A stretch of 64,000 nucleotides of DNA from Rhizobium leguminosarum bv. trifolii WSM1325. Lineage in GTDB: Bacteria; Pseudomonadota; Alphaproteobacteria; Rhizobiales; Rhizobiaceae. This document shows, piece by piece, positions 55,029 to 64,000 of the stretch. The translations under genes were made by a program, and so were the position numbers. The first letter of the stretch is position 1. Each line of letters begins with the position of its first letter. The notes under the pieces are model-generated. The model was not told the origin of the DNA, did no database searches, and worked only from the letters and a program-made list of their open reading frames with translations. The stretch lies in contig CP001623.1 in NCBI GenBank assembly GCA_000023185.1, positions 248,001 through 312,000 on the forward strand. Direction: 5' to 3'.

Positions 55029-56111
55029 TTAGAAGACTTTTCGTTCGATCCCGTGCCGGCGGAGAGAGTAACTGACCTGTCGCGGCGTACGACCAAGGAG
55101 CCGCGCAGCCTTAGCCTGAACCCATCCGGCCGTCGCCATTGCGTGTTCCAACCTCTCTTTGCCGATCAGGCCGGACTGCCCCATTATGGTTTCAGGCGCG
55201 AAGGAGGCGGCACCACCCGGCTGTCCCATTGACACCGTTTCATCTCGAGCGTGCCCATGCACTGCGCCCTTGCCAATTCGCTCGGCAACGGCCTTTTTGA
55301 GGAGCGGGGAATAGCATCGACCCTGTTCACAGGCGAGATCTTGAGGAACTATGACGTCCGAACGGGCGAGAGTTGCGGTCCTCTGTGTGCAGTTTTGCAG
55401 CTCACGAATATTGCCCGGGAACTCGCATTTTGACAGTATATCAAGCGCCGAGGGTGCGAAGCTTAACGAACGGCCGTTCTCCCTGTTGAAACGCTGGAGG
55501 AATTTTTGGGCCAAACGCGGGATGTCACCATCGCGCTGCCTGAGTGGTGGCAAAGTGATCGGTACGACATTGATCCGGTAATATAGGTCGGCTCTGAATT
55601 CTCCCGCCGCCACGGCCGTTTCAAGATTCTTATTGGTCGCGCATACCAATCTGACATTTACTTTCAATGTTCTCGTCCCACCGACACGCTCGAGTTCGCC
55701 TTCCTGCAAGACGCGCAGCAACTTGGCCTGAAACTCGGCCGAGATTTCTCCTATTTCGTCGAGCAGCAAAGTTCCACCGTGCGCCAGCTCGAACCGACCT
55801 TCTTTCTGAGAGGTAGCGCCGGTGAAGGCGCCTTTCTCGTGCCCGAACAGTTCCGATTCCAGAACGCCTGCCGACAGCGCAGCGCAATTCAACTTTACGA
55901 AGGGCTTTTCGCGGCGCGACGAGGAATCGTGTATCAGCTTTGCAAAGAATTCCTTGCCCGTGCCGCTCTCGCCTCGCAACAGGACAGGCGCGTTGCTCCT
56001 TGCGACAATCTGGGCGATTTCAAGAACCTCCTTGAGTGCGGCACTCTCGCCCACAATTTCAGCCGGCCGCAGTGCAGATTTGGGCATCTTCTCATCATCT
56101 GATTCAGCCAC
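55029..56111 (-). CDS. nifA: nitrogen fixation activator NifA, short form without sensor domain
   Basis: The protein begins almost at the AAA+ domain: [20 protein letters not shown] (Walker A), [13 protein letters not shown] (the GAFTGA loop touching sigma-54) and [11 protein letters not shown] (Walker B). Cys residues in [16 protein letters not shown] and the linker pair ACEQGRC suit oxygen sensing. The C-terminal helix-turn-helix is [20 protein letters not shown]. Usual NifA has about 500-580 residues with an N-terminal GAF domain; here only about 20 residues precede the AAA+ domain, as known for R. leguminosarum bv. trifolii. Start is GTG 56111 or ATG 56087. Confidence 0.94.
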   Translation of the reverse strand: MAESDDEKMPKSALRPAEIVGESAALKEVLEIAQIVARSNAPVLLRGESGTGKEFFAKLIHDSSSRREKPFVKLNCAALSAGVLESELFGHEKGAFTGATSQKEGRFELAHGGTLLLDEIGEISAEFQAKLLRVLQEGELERVGGTRTLKVNVRLVCATNKNLETAVAAGEFRADLYYRINVVPITLPPLRQRDGDIPRLAQKFLQRFNRENGRSLSFAPSALDILSKCEFPGNIRELQNCTQRTATLARSDVIVPQDLACEQGRCYSPLLKKAVAERIGKGAVHGHARDETVSMGQPGGAASFAPETIMGQSGLIGKERLEHAMATAGWVQAKAARLLGRTPRQVSYSLRRHGIERKVF

Positions 56112-56305
56112 GGGACTACTCCACTCAGCACATGGTTGAGAGTGCTTTGGGCACTCAGGACATGGAACGTCCTCCGCGCTACATATTGGACTTCGAAGGT
56201 CAACAAAAATTACAAATTGGTAGGGCGTTCCACCAGCCGGTTCGTCATTGTTTGCTTACCCTGCGTTTGCCACCGAATGGCTGTATCGACTACAGAAGAA
56301 GCTGT

Positions 56306-56602
56306 TCATCCAAACTTGAAGAGAACGCCGAACCCACCTCGTGGATACGTCCACTCAATGTCGCCGTCGGCTCCGCATAACACGTTGCATGTCCCGCATT
56401 CCAAGCAGCCATCGGAAACGATGATCACCTGACGTCTGTCGTTCAGCTGGTAGCATTTCGCCGGACACACTTGCGTCAAGGCGATCAGGTTTGGGGTTGG
56501 AAACAGGTGCTTCCTGACCGATATGTGTGGGCGGCCCGGGTCAACCAGATATCGGTTCTGGTAAAGCTTGTCCTCGACTCGCCGTTTAACGATGGCCTTC
56601 AT
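56306..56602 (-). CDS. fixX: ferredoxin-like protein FixX
   Basis: The 98-residue protein has the ferredoxin Cys pattern VCPAKCY, then [12 protein letters not shown], as in FixX. With FixC and the electron transfer flavoprotein FixAB it passes low-potential electrons toward nitrogenase. It lies 12 bases after fixC. Confidence 0.95.
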   Translation of the reverse strand: MKAIVKRRVEDKLYQNRYLVDPGRPHISVRKHLFPTPNLIALTQVCPAKCYQLNDRRQVIIVSDGCLECGTCNVLCGADGDIEWTYPRGGFGVLFKFG

Positions 56603-56614
56603 CTGGATCTCCTT

Positions 56615-57922
56615 TTAGCGCCACGCGCGGGCGAGCCGGACTGCATCTGAAATTAATCCCCACCGGGATCGTGCTTTCAAGAAGGCGGCAGACGTGGCCT
56701 TTTCTTTGTCGATTTTCGAAGTTCCATCGACGCGGACGAAACTTTGCGCAGCTTTAGATATTAACTTTGGGTATAAAACAAACAAACTCTGGCTGTTCGC
56801 GTGGAGAAACCTTGGCATCTCTTTATGCTTGATCAGATCTTTGATGACAAAAGATGAGTCGAGCATGCTCTTGTAAAGAGCCAAGTTGCTTTTCACCATC
56901 GAGCCGCCACGATCCTGTATTTCTGCGATCGCTTTGCCCGCCAGGTAACCTGATGTCATCGCAAGGTTCGAGCCCTCGCGATGTGCGGTATTGTTCAACT
57001 GGGCCGCGTCTCCAACTACGACCCACCCATTGCCGAAGAGCTGTGGGATAGCCGTATAACCGCCTTCCGGAATGAGATGAGCAGCATATTCCTTCACCTC
57101 AGACCCGGCGATCAATGGCCGGATCGAAGGATGGTGCTTGAAGGCTTCAAGCATATCGTATGGCCTTTCCATGGCCGCGACCAAACCGGAAACGAGGCAT
57201 CCTATTCCGATCGAGATGGACTCCTTGTTCGTATATAAAAAGCCAAGCCCCGGCACTCCCCGTGAAATTGTCCCGCCTGCCTCGATCACACAGCCTTCGT
57301 CTGCAGTCAGGGCGAAGCGTTCCGCGATAACGTCCTCCGGTAGGAAATGCATCTCTTTCACGGCAAGTGCCACGCTGTCCGGTTTGGGAATTTCACGCAA
57401 ACGTCCTCGTGTTCCTAGGAAGCCGTTCACCCCCTCAGCAAGCACCACGACGTCGGCAAAGATAGCCTCGCCGGGTCGGTCGGTGTATACGCCTGTCACG
57501 TTGCCGCTCGAATCCTGGATAAGTCTTGTGGCCAATGTCTCGCAGAGAACGCTGCATCCAGCCTCACGCACCTTGGCCGAGAACCATCTATCGAATTGGG
57601 CACGGATGATCGTGTATCGGTTTGGCTTCCGTTCGTTAAAGTCATCCGACCGATAGTGAATTCCGGTGTGCGACGCGCCGTCCATGATCCAGAAGCGCTG
57701 CTCGACAAGATGCCGTTCAAGAGGCGCGTCATCGCGGAAGTCTGGAATGATCCTCTCCAGCGCGTCTGCGTACAGTATCGCTCCTTGAACGTTTTTCGAA
57801 CCCGGGTATTCGCCGCGCTCCAACTGCAGCACTTTCAGACCACGCATGGCCATCGCATAAGCGGCGGCGTTACCTGACATACCCGCCCCGATCACGATCG
57901 CATCGAATCTCTCGTTCTTCAT
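56615..57922 (-). CDS. fixC: electron transfer flavoprotein-quinone oxidoreductase FixC
   Basis: The N-terminal FAD-binding motif is [20 protein letters not shown]. Further blocks include [20 protein letters not shown] and [20 protein letters not shown], typical of the ETF-QO family. ATG 57922 with GAGG before it gives 435 residues. FixC takes electrons from FixAB and splits them between quinone and FixX. It sits 10 bases after fixB. Confidence 0.95.
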   Translation of the reverse strand: MKNERFDAIVIGAGMSGNAAAYAMAMRGLKVLQLERGEYPGSKNVQGAILYADALERIIPDFRDDAPLERHLVEQRFWIMDGASHTGIHYRSDDFNERKPNRYTIIRAQFDRWFSAKVREAGCSVLCETLATRLIQDSSGNVTGVYTDRPGEAIFADVVVLAEGVNGFLGTRGRLREIPKPDSVALAVKEMHFLPEDVIAERFALTADEGCVIEAGGTISRGVPGLGFLYTNKESISIGIGCLVSGLVAAMERPYDMLEAFKHHPSIRPLIAGSEVKEYAAHLIPEGGYTAIPQLFGNGWVVVGDAAQLNNTAHREGSNLAMTSGYLAGKAIAEIQDRGGSMVKSNLALYKSMLDSSFVIKDLIKHKEMPRFLHANSQSLFVLYPKLISKAAQSFVRVDGTSKIDKEKATSAAFLKARSRWGLISDAVRLARAWR

Positions 57923-57932
57923 CAGCCGCACC

Positions 57933-59045
57933 TCAGTTTACTTGCATCGATTGGTTATACGGCGCTAGTCGCCTGGTGAACGCCGCGGTCAGTGCCGGCA
58001 GAAGACCGACCGCATCAGCCACGACCGCGACATGGGCGAACTCGAAGATCGGGGCGTTGCCGTCGGTGTTGATGGCAACGATCAAATCAGCTCCTTCGAC
58101 GCCAACCCGATGTTGGACCGCCCCTGATATTCCAGCCGCAAGATAAAGCTTGGGCCGGATTGTCTGGCCCGTTTGGCCAATCTGCCGATCAACCTCCATC
58201 CAACCTTTTTGAACCAAAGGCCGGGAGCAGCCGAATTCACCGCCAATCGTCCTCGCTAGAAGCATCACGCGCTCCAGATTCTCGGCGGTGCCGATACCAA
58301 GCCCACCGGCGACCACGATGTCGGCATAAGCGAGGTTAATTTTCGACGACTGCCCATCCGGAAGGAACCCCAGAACCTTTGTGACAATCTCTTCCTCAAT
58401 CATCATTAGATCATGCCGAATGATAGGTCCGATCGTATTGGTCACTCTACTGGGGGTAGCCATGACCCGGGGCCGGACCGTCGCCATTTGCGGGCGACAG
58501 TTGAGAGTATAGATCGTGCACAGCAGCGAGCCGCCAAATGTCGGCCGGGTGGCTGCGAGCGAACCGTCGGCATCGACATCCAATTCGGTGCAGTCAGCCG
58601 TAAGCCCTGTTTCCAAGGTAGTTGCCACAGAACCGGCGAGGTCTCGCCCAAGCGAGGTGGCGCCGAGTAGCAGAATTTCCGGCTTATGAAGGATGACCAG
58701 GTCTGAGAGCGCTTTGGTGAAGGGCTCGTTTCGGTAGTCCGATAGCAGCGGTGATTCGACGAGATATGCGAGATCGGCCCCGTAAGCGAACGCCTCTGCA
58801 ATGGCAGACCGATTCCCCAGGCCTTCCGCGGTTCCAATGACCACTCCCGCCAGTTGAACGCTCAGCTTATCGGCAAGCTTGCGCCCTTCGCCAAGCAGTT
58901 CAATAGACACGGGGTGCACTTGACCTCGCTCCAGCTCGACGAAAACCCAAACGTGCCGATTGTCGCGGAAGTGTCTGGGCAATACCTTCTTCGCGCTGGC
59001 ACGACTGACGATTGGAGATTGACTTTCAGCTTCGTGGGCTTCCAT
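57933..59045 (-). CDS. fixB: electron transfer flavoprotein alpha subunit FixB
   Basis: The C-terminal FAD-binding region of ETF alpha is clear: [20 protein letters not shown], then [20 protein letters not shown] and [20 protein letters not shown]. The N-terminal part ([20 protein letters not shown]) is the ETF alpha start. AAGGAGC precedes ATG 59045. It pairs with FixA to form the bifurcating flavoprotein. Confidence 0.95.
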   Translation of the reverse strand: MEAHEAESQSPIVSRASAKKVLPRHFRDNRHVWVFVELERGQVHPVSIELLGEGRKLADKLSVQLAGVVIGTAEGLGNRSAIAEAFAYGADLAYLVESPLLSDYRNEPFTKALSDLVILHKPEILLLGATSLGRDLAGSVATTLETGLTADCTELDVDADGSLAATRPTFGGSLLCTIYTLNCRPQMATVRPRVMATPSRVTNTIGPIIRHDLMMIEEEIVTKVLGFLPDGQSSKINLAYADIVVAGGLGIGTAENLERVMLLARTIGGEFGCSRPLVQKGWMEVDRQIGQTGQTIRPKLYLAAGISGAVQHRVGVEGADLIVAINTDGNAPIFEFAHVAVVADAVGLLPALTAAFTRRLAPYNQSMQVN

Positions 59046-59061
59046 TTATGCTCCTTGTTTC

Positions 59062-59910
59062 TCACGTGAGCCCATTCGGTCGAAAGCTAGCTTCCAATGC
59101 GGGCTGGTGCTCGAAGATCGACGCGATTATTTCGTCAGACAGCGCACCGCACTCGTCATCGTCTACTTCAATCTGGATTGCTCTCTCGGCTCGTGGGGTC
59201 GGGGCGAATACGCGCTTGACGACAGTCGGCGATCCTCTCAAACCGCATTTAGCTATCTCCACAATACCGGCGTCGGCTGCACGCCAGGTCGGTATTTGTG
59301 CGCGCGCGGCACGCAACGCGTCAGCGACGGAGCCGCGACGGATGGCGTTGACACCTTCAAGGACACTGATCAAGCACGGCAGTCGGCTCTTCAGCATTTG
59401 TGTGCCGCCTTCCGAACGGCGCTCCACCGTGATCTCTCGGGCATGAAGATCGGCTGAAACAATTTTCGTTACGTAGGTCAGTTGTTGCAGTTCGAGACGC
59501 CTGGCAATCCCCGGCCCCACCTGCGCTGTATCGCCGTCGATCGTCTGCTTGCCAGTAAAAACGATTTCAGGCGCATGGCGGAGACCGAGGTTCGTAATAG
59601 CTCGGGAGATAGCAAATGAAGTTGCCAAGGTGTCTGACCCGGCGAAGTGACGGTCGCTAAGGAGTACCGCATCATCTGCCCCGTATGCCAAAGCTTTCTC
59701 CAGCGCTTGTTTTGCCATGGGCGGGCCCATGGTAAGCACAGTGACTTTACCCCCATACCGGTCACGCAGTTCAAGAGCTTCTTCCAAGGCGAAAAGATCG
59801 TAAGGATTAATGATTGTCGGCACGCCTTGGCGCATGATCGTGTTCGTAACCGGATGAACCCGGATCTGTGCGGAGTCAGGCACTTGCTTTATGCAGACCA
59901 CGATATTCAT
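59062..59910 (-). CDS. fixA: electron transfer flavoprotein beta subunit FixA
   Basis: The protein begins MNIVVCIKQVPDSAQIRVHP and continues INPYDLFALEEALELRDRYG, then VLTMGPPMAKQALEKALAYG and ETIDGDTAQVGP-like KQTIDGDTAQVGPGIARRLE, all typical of ETF beta. ATG 59910 is the correct start, with GGAG upstream; the open frame extends 60 codons further but crosses the promoter. It heads fixABCX-nifA. Confidence 0.95.
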   Translation of the reverse strand: MNIVVCIKQVPDSAQIRVHPVTNTIMRQGVPTIINPYDLFALEEALELRDRYGGKVTVLTMGPPMAKQALEKALAYGADDAVLLSDRHFAGSDTLATSFAISRAITNLGLRHAPEIVFTGKQTIDGDTAQVGPGIARRLELQQLTYVTKIVSADLHAREITVERRSEGGTQMLKSRLPCLISVLEGVNAIRRGSVADALRAARAQIPTWRAADAGIVEIAKCGLRGSPTVVKRVFAPTPRAERAIQIEVDDDECGALSDEIIASIFEHQPALEASFRPNGLT

Positions 59911-59959
59911 GCTGTCTTTGGCTCCAAACGAATGTAGCTTTTGTGTCTCGGTCGGTCCT

Positions 59960-59975
59960 AGCACTCGTCGTGCCA
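59960..59975 (-). promoter_or_regulatory. sigma-54 promoter of fixABCX
   Basis: On the minus strand TGGCACGACGAGTGCT keeps the -24 GG and -12 GC at the correct spacing, about 50 bases before the fixA start. Transcription from here would also reach nifA, giving positive feedback. Confidence 0.8.
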
Positions 59976-60050
59976 AGCCGACTGCGCGGAGATTAGCTGG
60001 CGGATCTCGGTGGGATTCGTGTTGGCTAGTCGTCGACAATGCGACAGCTT

Positions 60051-60066
60051 TGTCAGGTTTGCGACA
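60051..60066 (-). promoter_or_regulatory. NifA upstream activator sequence for fixA
   Basis: TGTCAGGTTTGCGACA is a TGT-N10-ACA NifA site about 80 bases upstream of the fixA sigma-54 promoter. Confidence 0.75.
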
Positions 60067-60255
60067 CAGGTCGCTGCATGCGCTTGGCAAGATTTTTTTA
60101 CCGCAACCGATTTCGCTAGAGCACCGCGCCGCTTTCCATTGCCAGCATTTGCATCAAGCGCAGCTCATTCGACCAAGAATTGTAGCGCATTGAAGCCGAC
60201 CCACTGCGTTCTCTTCAGGAGCAACATGACATGCTTGCGACATTGTCGTCTCCTT

Positions 60256-60271
60256 TGTCGACATAGTGACA
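60256..60271 (+). promoter_or_regulatory. NifA upstream activator sequence for nifH
   Basis: TGTCGACATAGTGACA fits TGT-N10-ACA and lies about 90 bases upstream of the nifH -24/-12 promoter, the usual range for NifA looping. Confidence 0.8.
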
Positions 60272-60302
60272 CGTCTTAGGATTCTTCGGTCCGGTATTTT
60301 AA

Positions 60303-61349
<1,047 letters not shown>

Positions 61350-61441
61350 AGATAGTCGGAACGGATGACGCACCGCGTTGATCGACAAACCATGCCTCCT
61401 AGCCGAGGCTCCATGCGAACCTTCGAGAGAGGAAAGGCCCT

Positions 61442-62953
61442 ATGAGCCTCGACTACGAGAACGACGGTGATTTCAACTCCAGGCTTATAGATGCGGTACT
61501 CTCCCAGTATCCGGATAAGACGGCTAAGCGCCGCAAAAAGCACCTTGGCGTCGCGAAGGGCCGAGAGGCAGCCGAGCAGAGCTCGGATGCGCTTTGTGAG
61601 ACCGGGGTGAAATCCAACATCAAGTCCATTCCGGGCGTGATGACTGTTCGCGGCTGCGCTTATGCCGGCTCGAAGGGTGTCGTGTGGGGCCCGATCAAGG
61701 ATATGGTCCATATATCACATGGGCCTGTCGGTTGTGGGCACTATTCCTGGTCGCAACGCCGCAACTATTACGTCGGTCTGACGGGTGTCGAAGCCTTTGT
61801 CACCATGCAATTCACGTCTGACTTTCAAGAAAAGGATATTGTTTTTGGTGGCGACAAAAAGCTCGAGAAGCTCATCGATGAAGTTGAGCAACTGTTTCCA
61901 CTGAACAACGGTGTCAGCTTGCAGTCAGAGTGTCCAATCGGATTGATCGGCGACGATATTGAAGCTGTGGCGCGCAAGAAGGCCAAGGAGCACAACAAAA
62001 CGATCGTGCCGGTGCGATGCGAAGGGTTTCGTGGAGTGTCGCAATCGCTTGGCCATCATATCGCCAATGACGCGATACGCGACTGGGTTTTCGATAAGAA
62101 AGACACCCACTACGAGGCCAGCTTTTTCGACGTTAACGTAATAGGTGACTACAATATCGGCGGCGATGCGTGGGCTTCCCGCATTCTGCTGGAGGACATG
62201 GGGTTGCGGGTGGTCGGCAACTGGTCGGGAGATGCCACACTCGCGGAGGTGGAGCGTGCGCCAAAAGCGACGCTCAACCTTATTCACTGCTACCGGTCCA
62301 TGAACTACATCGCTCGGCATATGGAGGAAAAGTACGGCATTCCCTGGATGGAGTACAACTTTTTCGGTCCTTCCCAGATCGAAGTTTCTTTGCGCAATAT
62401 CGCCGCATTTTTCGGGCCGGAGACCCAAGATAGGGCCGAAGCACTCATCACCAGATACCAACCCCTCGTCCAGGCGGTGACGGAGAAATACCGTCCGCGC
62501 CTCGATGGCAAAACTGTGATGCTCTACGTTGGCGGATTGCGTCCCCGCCATGTCATCACCGCCTATGAGGATCTCGGAATGGAGATCGTTGGCACGGGCT
62601 ACGAATTTGGCCATGGCGACGATTACGAGCGCACCAGCCACTATGTCAAAAAAGGTACGCTTATCTACGATGATGTGACCGGCTACGAGCTCGAGAACTT
62701 CGTCGAGGCCATTCGCCCGGACCTAGTAGGCTCGGGCATCAAGGAAAAATATCCGGTTCAAAAAATGGGCATACCGTTTCGCCAGATGCATTCTTGGGAC
62801 TATTCGGGTCCGTATCATGGTTATGACGGCTTCGCCATCTTTGCCAGAGACATGGATCTTGCCATCAACAATCCGATCTGGGGCCTCTACGACGCGCCAT
62901 GGAAAGAAGCGCACTGCAGCCATGCCTGCAGTTGCGGCGGACAAGACGAATAG
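61442..62953 (+). CDS. nifD: nitrogenase molybdenum-iron protein alpha chain NifD
   Basis: The 503-residue alpha chain has P-cluster Cys ligands in [17 protein letters not shown] and [14 protein letters not shown] and in [11 protein letters not shown], and the FeMo-cofactor His in [19 protein letters not shown]. It follows nifH by 92 bases and precedes nifK, forming nifHDK under NifA control. Confidence 0.98.
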   Translation: MSLDYENDGDFNSRLIDAVLSQYPDKTAKRRKKHLGVAKGREAAEQSSDALCETGVKSNIKSIPGVMTVRGCAYAGSKGVVWGPIKDMVHISHGPVGCGHYSWSQRRNYYVGLTGVEAFVTMQFTSDFQEKDIVFGGDKKLEKLIDEVEQLFPLNNGVSLQSECPIGLIGDDIEAVARKKAKEHNKTIVPVRCEGFRGVSQSLGHHIANDAIRDWVFDKKDTHYEASFFDVNVIGDYNIGGDAWASRILLEDMGLRVVGNWSGDATLAEVERAPKATLNLIHCYRSMNYIARHMEEKYGIPWMEYNFFGPSQIEVSLRNIAAFFGPETQDRAEALITRYQPLVQAVTEKYRPRLDGKTVMLYVGGLRPRHVITAYEDLGMEIVGTGYEFGHGDDYERTSHYVKKGTLIYDDVTGYELENFVEAIRPDLVGSGIKEKYPVQKMGIPFRQMHSWDYSGPYHGYDGFAIFARDMDLAINNPIWGLYDAPWKEAHCSHACSCGGQDE

Positions 62954-63030
62954 TCTCTGCCGAGCGACAAGATGTAACAGGTCTCCCAAGGGCCACGCAG
63001 CCGCATTCGCGGCAAAAAAGGATGAAAACT

Positions 63031-64000
63031 ATGCCGCAATCGGCCGAGACTGTTCTCGATCATGCTCCTCTGTTCTGCGAGCCGGAATACAGGAAAATGT
63101 TCGCCCGTAAGAAGTTGACGTTCGAATGTCCACATCCGGATAAGGTCGTCTCTGCTCAAAGCAAATTCACCGAGACATGGGAATATCGAGAAAAGAACCT
63201 GGCCCGCGAGGCCCTTGTCGTAAACCCGGCGAAGGCCTGCCAGCCGCTGGGCGCCGTTTTCGCAGCCGCTGGTTTCGAGCGGACGATGTCATTTGTCCAC
63301 GGCAGTCAAGGCTGCGTCGCGTACTACCGCTCGCACCTGTCACGCCATTTCAAGGAACCCTCGTCGGCAGTTTCATCTTCGATGACAGAGGATGCGGCCG
63401 TGTTTGGCGGCTTGAAAAATATGATCGACGGGCTCGCCAACACCTATAAGCTTTACGATCCGAAGATGATTGCGGTCTCGACGACTTGCATGGCCGAGGT
63501 CATTGGGGATGATCTTCACGGCTTCATTGAAAACGCCAAAAATGAAGGCTCCGTTCCGGTCGATTTCGACGTGCCCTTCGCCCATACCCCAGCCTTCGTC
63601 GGCAGCCATGTCGATGGTTACGACAGCATGGTCAAAGGCATTCTCGAAAATTTCTGGAAGAGCACTGAACGTGTGCCGACGCCAGCACTCGTCAACATTA
63701 TTCCAGGCTTCGATGGCTTCTGCGTCGGCAACAACCGAGAAATCAAGCGCCTGCTCGACACGATGGGAGTCGCCTACGTTTTCCTTCAAGACGCCTCGGA
63801 CCAGTTCGACACACCTTCCGACGGCGAGTACCGCATGTATGACGGAGGGACAAAGATCGAGGACGTGAAGGCAGCCAAACATGCGGAGGCGACAATATCG
63901 CTGCAGCACTACAATACGCGCAAGACGTTGGACTATTGTCGCGAGCTTGGTCAGACGACTGCCTCGTTCCACTACCCGCTGGGCATTGCGGGCACGGACG
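63031..64000 (+). CDS. nifK: nitrogenase molybdenum-iron protein beta chain NifK, N-terminal part
   Basis: The frame is open to the right edge; about 323 of the usual 510 or so residues are visible. P-cluster Cys ligands lie in [18 protein letters not shown] and [19 protein letters not shown], and in [22 protein letters not shown] lies 9 bases before ATG 63031; an in-frame ATG at 63022 is less well spaced. No frame breaks are seen in the visible part. Confidence 0.97.
   Translation, partial: MPQSAETVLDHAPLFCEPEYRKMFARKKLTFECPHPDKVVSAQSKFTETWEYREKNLAREALVVNPAKACQPLGAVFAAAGFERTMSFVHGSQGCVAYYRSHLSRHFKEPSSAVSSSMTEDAAVFGGLKNMIDGLANTYKLYDPKMIAVSTTCMAEVIGDDLHGFIENAKNEGSVPVDFDVPFAHTPAFVGSHVDGYDSMVKGILENFWKSTERVPTPALVNIIPGFDGFCVGNNREIKRLLDTMGVAYVFLQDASDQFDTPSDGEYRMYDGGTKIEDVKAAKHAEATISLQHYNTRKTLDYCRELGQTTASFHYPLGIAGTD

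Noticed and set aside
56112..56305. Separate NifA-dependent promoter directly before nifA
   Set aside because: No TGGCAC-N5-TTGC match on the minus strand was found in the fixX-nifA spacer, so none is annotated.
61925..62641. 238-codon reverse frame opposite nifD
   Set aside because: nifD is unmistakable on the plus strand; the reverse frame is a by-product of codon bias.
63373..63972. 199-codon reverse frame opposite nifK
   Set aside because: nifK motifs on the plus strand are clear; the reverse frame is spurious.

Overview
The window is a stretch of a rhizobial symbiotic plasmid, most probably from Rhizobium leguminosarum, and biovar trifolii fits best. The nod genes run nodX-N-M-L-E-F-D on the minus strand and nodA-B-C-I-J on the plus strand, with three nod boxes. 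NifA is a short form (about 350 residues) that lacks the N-terminal sensor domain, a trait known from biovar trifolii. Next to it lie fixABCX, nifB, fdxN, nifT and nifHDK. Species and biovar are inferences from gene order and protein features, not from a database search.

Layout. 1-2.4 kb: end of a sugar-acid type operon (ABC ATPase tail, enolase-superfamily dehydratase, RraA-like aldolase). 2.8-12.3 kb: a LacI-controlled fructoside uptake operon (binding protein, two permeases, GH32 fructosidase, ATPase) whose ATPase gene is split by a 2942-bp IS66 element carrying an extra passenger gene, and is also frameshifted and cut off. 12.3-16.1 kb: a two-gene nuclease/helicase defence module (AbpAB/Hachiman-like). 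16.5-33 kb: an accessory zone of decayed genes (SRAP, LigD-type ligase, NYN protein, FMN reductase), a four-hairpin candidate small RNA with anti-Shine-Dalgarno loops, an AbiE toxin-antitoxin pair with a prematurely stopped toxin, an IS3-family element, an orphan sugar-binding protein and SyrB-like regulators. 33.2-33.9 kb: nif-type ferredoxin gene fdxB with its own sigma-54 promoter and NifA site. 33.9-39.1 kb: one IS66 element nested inside another, both with 8-bp target duplications. 39.3-52.1 kb: the nodulation region. 52.7-64 kb: the nitrogen fixation region, running off the right edge inside nifK.

How it works together. NodD at nod boxes drives nodABCIJ, nodFEL and nodM(NX) to make, decorate and export lipo-chitin Nod factor: NodM supplies glucosamine-6-phosphate, NodC makes the chitin backbone, NodB deacetylates, NodA acylates with the NodFE-made fatty acid, NodL and NodX acetylate, and NodIJ export. 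In the nodule, NifA with sigma-54 RNA polymerase acts at divergent fixA and nifH promoters and at fdxB to make nitrogenase (NifHDK), its FeMo-cofactor precursor (NifB, FdxN) and the electron bifurcation complex FixABCX. The left 33 kb shows heavy IS activity and gene decay, typical of accessory plasmid DNA.
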